DNA from: RUG12395 sp034178705
GTDB taxonomy: Bacteria > Bacillota > Clostridia > Oscillospirales > CAG-272
DNA length: 23,686 nt
Direction of reading: 5' to 3'
Assembly (NCBI GenBank): GCA_034178705.1
Contig: JAXFQY010000086.1
Location: 1 to 23,686, forward strand
Shown here: piece by piece, positions 22,549 to 23,686 of the stretch
Layout of the letters: every line of letters starts with the position of its first letter
Position numbering within the stretch: position 1 is the first letter of the stretch
Notes under the pieces: model-generated
The model's database searches: none
The model's input: the letters and a program-made list of their open reading frames with translations, nothing else
What the model was told of the DNA's origin: nothing
Position numbers and translations under genes: made by a program

Positions 22549-23601
22549 TTAGCCGAAAATAAACAGAAACAGCTTTGCCATAAAAAATCCGAGAAGTCCG
22601 CAGCCGGGGAAGGTGCAGACCCAGGTCAGTACAAGCTCTTTCACAATGCTCCAATTTACATTGCTGACTCTGCGTGCCGCTCCGACTCCCATGATGGCGG
22701 TTGTTTTTGTATGAGTGGTACTGACCGGAATTCCCGTCAGGGAGGAGAAAAGAAGACAAAGTGTTGCGGCCAGGTCGGCGGAGAAGCCCTGATACGGCTT
22801 CAGCTTGACCATATCCATACCGACCGATTTGATAATTCGATAGCCGCCGATAGAGGTGCCGAGTCCCATGACAAGAGACACAACGATCATCAGCCAGAAG
22901 GGAGGAACACCCGTAAAGGATCCGGAGGTGTCTCCGTGTACAAGTGCATTACCGAGCAGAAAAATTGCCATAAATTTCTGCCCGTCCTGCGCGCCGTGCA
23001 TGAACGCCATGGCGGCACCGCCGGCAACCTGCGCGCCGGAAAAGAATTTTTCACATTTCATCCGGTTTTTGTTCCGGAAAAGCGCAACGGTCAGCTTGGA
23101 GCAAAGAAATCCGAGTGCGAAGCCGAGAAGCGTGGAAAGAAGGATTCCGTACAGTACCTTGACCCATTCCGCTCCCCGGATGCCGCCGAATCCCCCCTGT
23201 ACGGCTACCGCGGCTCCGGAAAGACCGGCAATCAGTGCATGGCTTTCACTTGTGGGAATGCCGAAATACCATGCGGCGGTTGCCCAGATGACAATAGCGG
23301 CCATTGCGGCGCAAAGAGCGATCAGTGCGGCGTGGGAATCGGCTCCGAAATCGACCATATTATAAATGGTTGTGGCTACTGAGGCGTTGATCATCGTCAT
23401 GATCAGAACGCCGAGAAAATTGAAGACCGCAGCCATCAGAATCGCTTTTCTGACACCGATTGCCCGGGTAGAAACACAGGTGGCAATGGCGTTTGGCGCA
23501 TCGGTCCAGCCGTTAACCAGAACGACGCCCAGGGTCAGGAGGGTTGAAACCAAAAGCATAGGACTTTGCAGCATTTGTCCGATGAATTCCGTAATTGACA
23601 T
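22549..23601 (-). CDS. pit: Pit family inorganic phosphate transporter
   Basis: 350 residues with about ten membrane segments and the two inverted PiT signature repeats: GWTDAPNAIATCVSTRAI (31-48, the usual G-A-N-D-x-x-N-A site) and the C-terminal GIPVSTTHTKTTAIMGVGAARR. It carries phosphate, usually as a metal-phosphate complex, driven by cation symport across the cytoplasmic membrane. The ATG at 23601 is preceded by CGAGG. Transporter then DUF47 partner form a two-gene operon ended by the terminator at 21844-21888. The remaining 85 bases to the window edge show no clear promoter. Confidence 0.93.
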   Translation of the reverse strand: MSITEFIGQMLQSPMLLVSTLLTLGVVLVNGWTDAPNAIATCVSTRAIGVRKAILMAAVFNFLGVLIMTMINASVATTIYNMVDFGADSHAALIALCAAMAAIVIWATAAWYFGIPTSESHALIAGLSGAAVAVQGGFGGIRGAEWVKVLYGILLSTLLGFALGFLCSKLTVALFRNKNRMKCEKFFSGAQVAGGAAMAFMHGAQDGQKFMAIFLLGNALVHGDTSGSFTGVPPFWLMIVVSLVMGLGTSIGGYRIIKSVGMDMVKLKPYQGFSADLAATLCLLFSSLTGIPVSTTHTKTTAIMGVGAARRVSNVNWSIVKELVLTWVCTFPGCGLLGFFMAKLFLFIFG

Positions 23602-23686
23602 GCTTGTACCTCGTTTATTCTGCGTGAAGGAACGGGAGTGACCGGTGACCGGAGGGGAGGCTTACAGAAAAAAGACATTGCTTTTC

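Noticed and set aside
1..23686. CRISPR array, rRNA genes, complete insertion sequence, replication origin
   Set aside because: No regularly spaced repeats, rRNA-like stretches, transposase frames or DnaA-box clusters were seen on either strand.

Overview
The window looks like chromosome of an anaerobic, Gram-positive gut-type member of the Clostridia (Oscillospiraceae or Christensenellales-like). The support is a class B sortase, TnpV and DUF6809 proteins, lipoprotein signals, consensus sigma-A promoters, strong AGGAGG-type ribosome binding sites, and two oxygen-sensitive glycyl radical enzymes (GREs). The species cannot be named from the sequence.

Left part (1-7.3 kb, nearly all minus strand): a small mobile-element remnant (tnpV plus a DUF6809 gene) lies just downstream of a tRNA-Asn gene that has its own promoter and terminator. 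Next comes a tightly packed housekeeping operon, read right to left: dxs, class B sortase, rlmA-type rRNA methyltransferase, family 2 glycosyltransferase, short 4'-phosphopantetheinyl transferase. A TauE/SafE-type anion exporter with its own promoter follows.

Centre (7.4-21.7 kb): this is the striking part, a carbohydrate locus built around a LacI-family regulator. The left operon (minus strand) encodes a lipoprotein GH51-like arabinofuranosidase, a cytoplasmic GH51 arabinofuranosidase, a GRE and a GRE-activating radical SAM enzyme, and ends in a very strong terminator. The right operon (plus strand) encodes a lipoprotein solute-binding protein, a six-hairpin-like protein of unknown activity, a second paralogous GRE and a secreted protein with a sortase signal. 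Both operons have TTGACA-17 bp-(TATAAT/TAGAAT) promoters, and in both a LacI-type palindrome with the core CATTAACGTTAATG covers the transcription start, so they should form one regulon. Both GREs carry the unusual glycyl loop RVWGWSG and the active-site motif ACWEF. No arabinose isomerase, kinase or epimerase genes are present. I infer a radical-based step in the breakdown of an arabinofuranosyl-containing glycan or glycoside; the substrate is unknown.

Right part (21.8-23.7 kb): a Pit-type phosphate transporter and its DUF47 (PhoU-like) partner form a minus-strand operon closed by a terminator.
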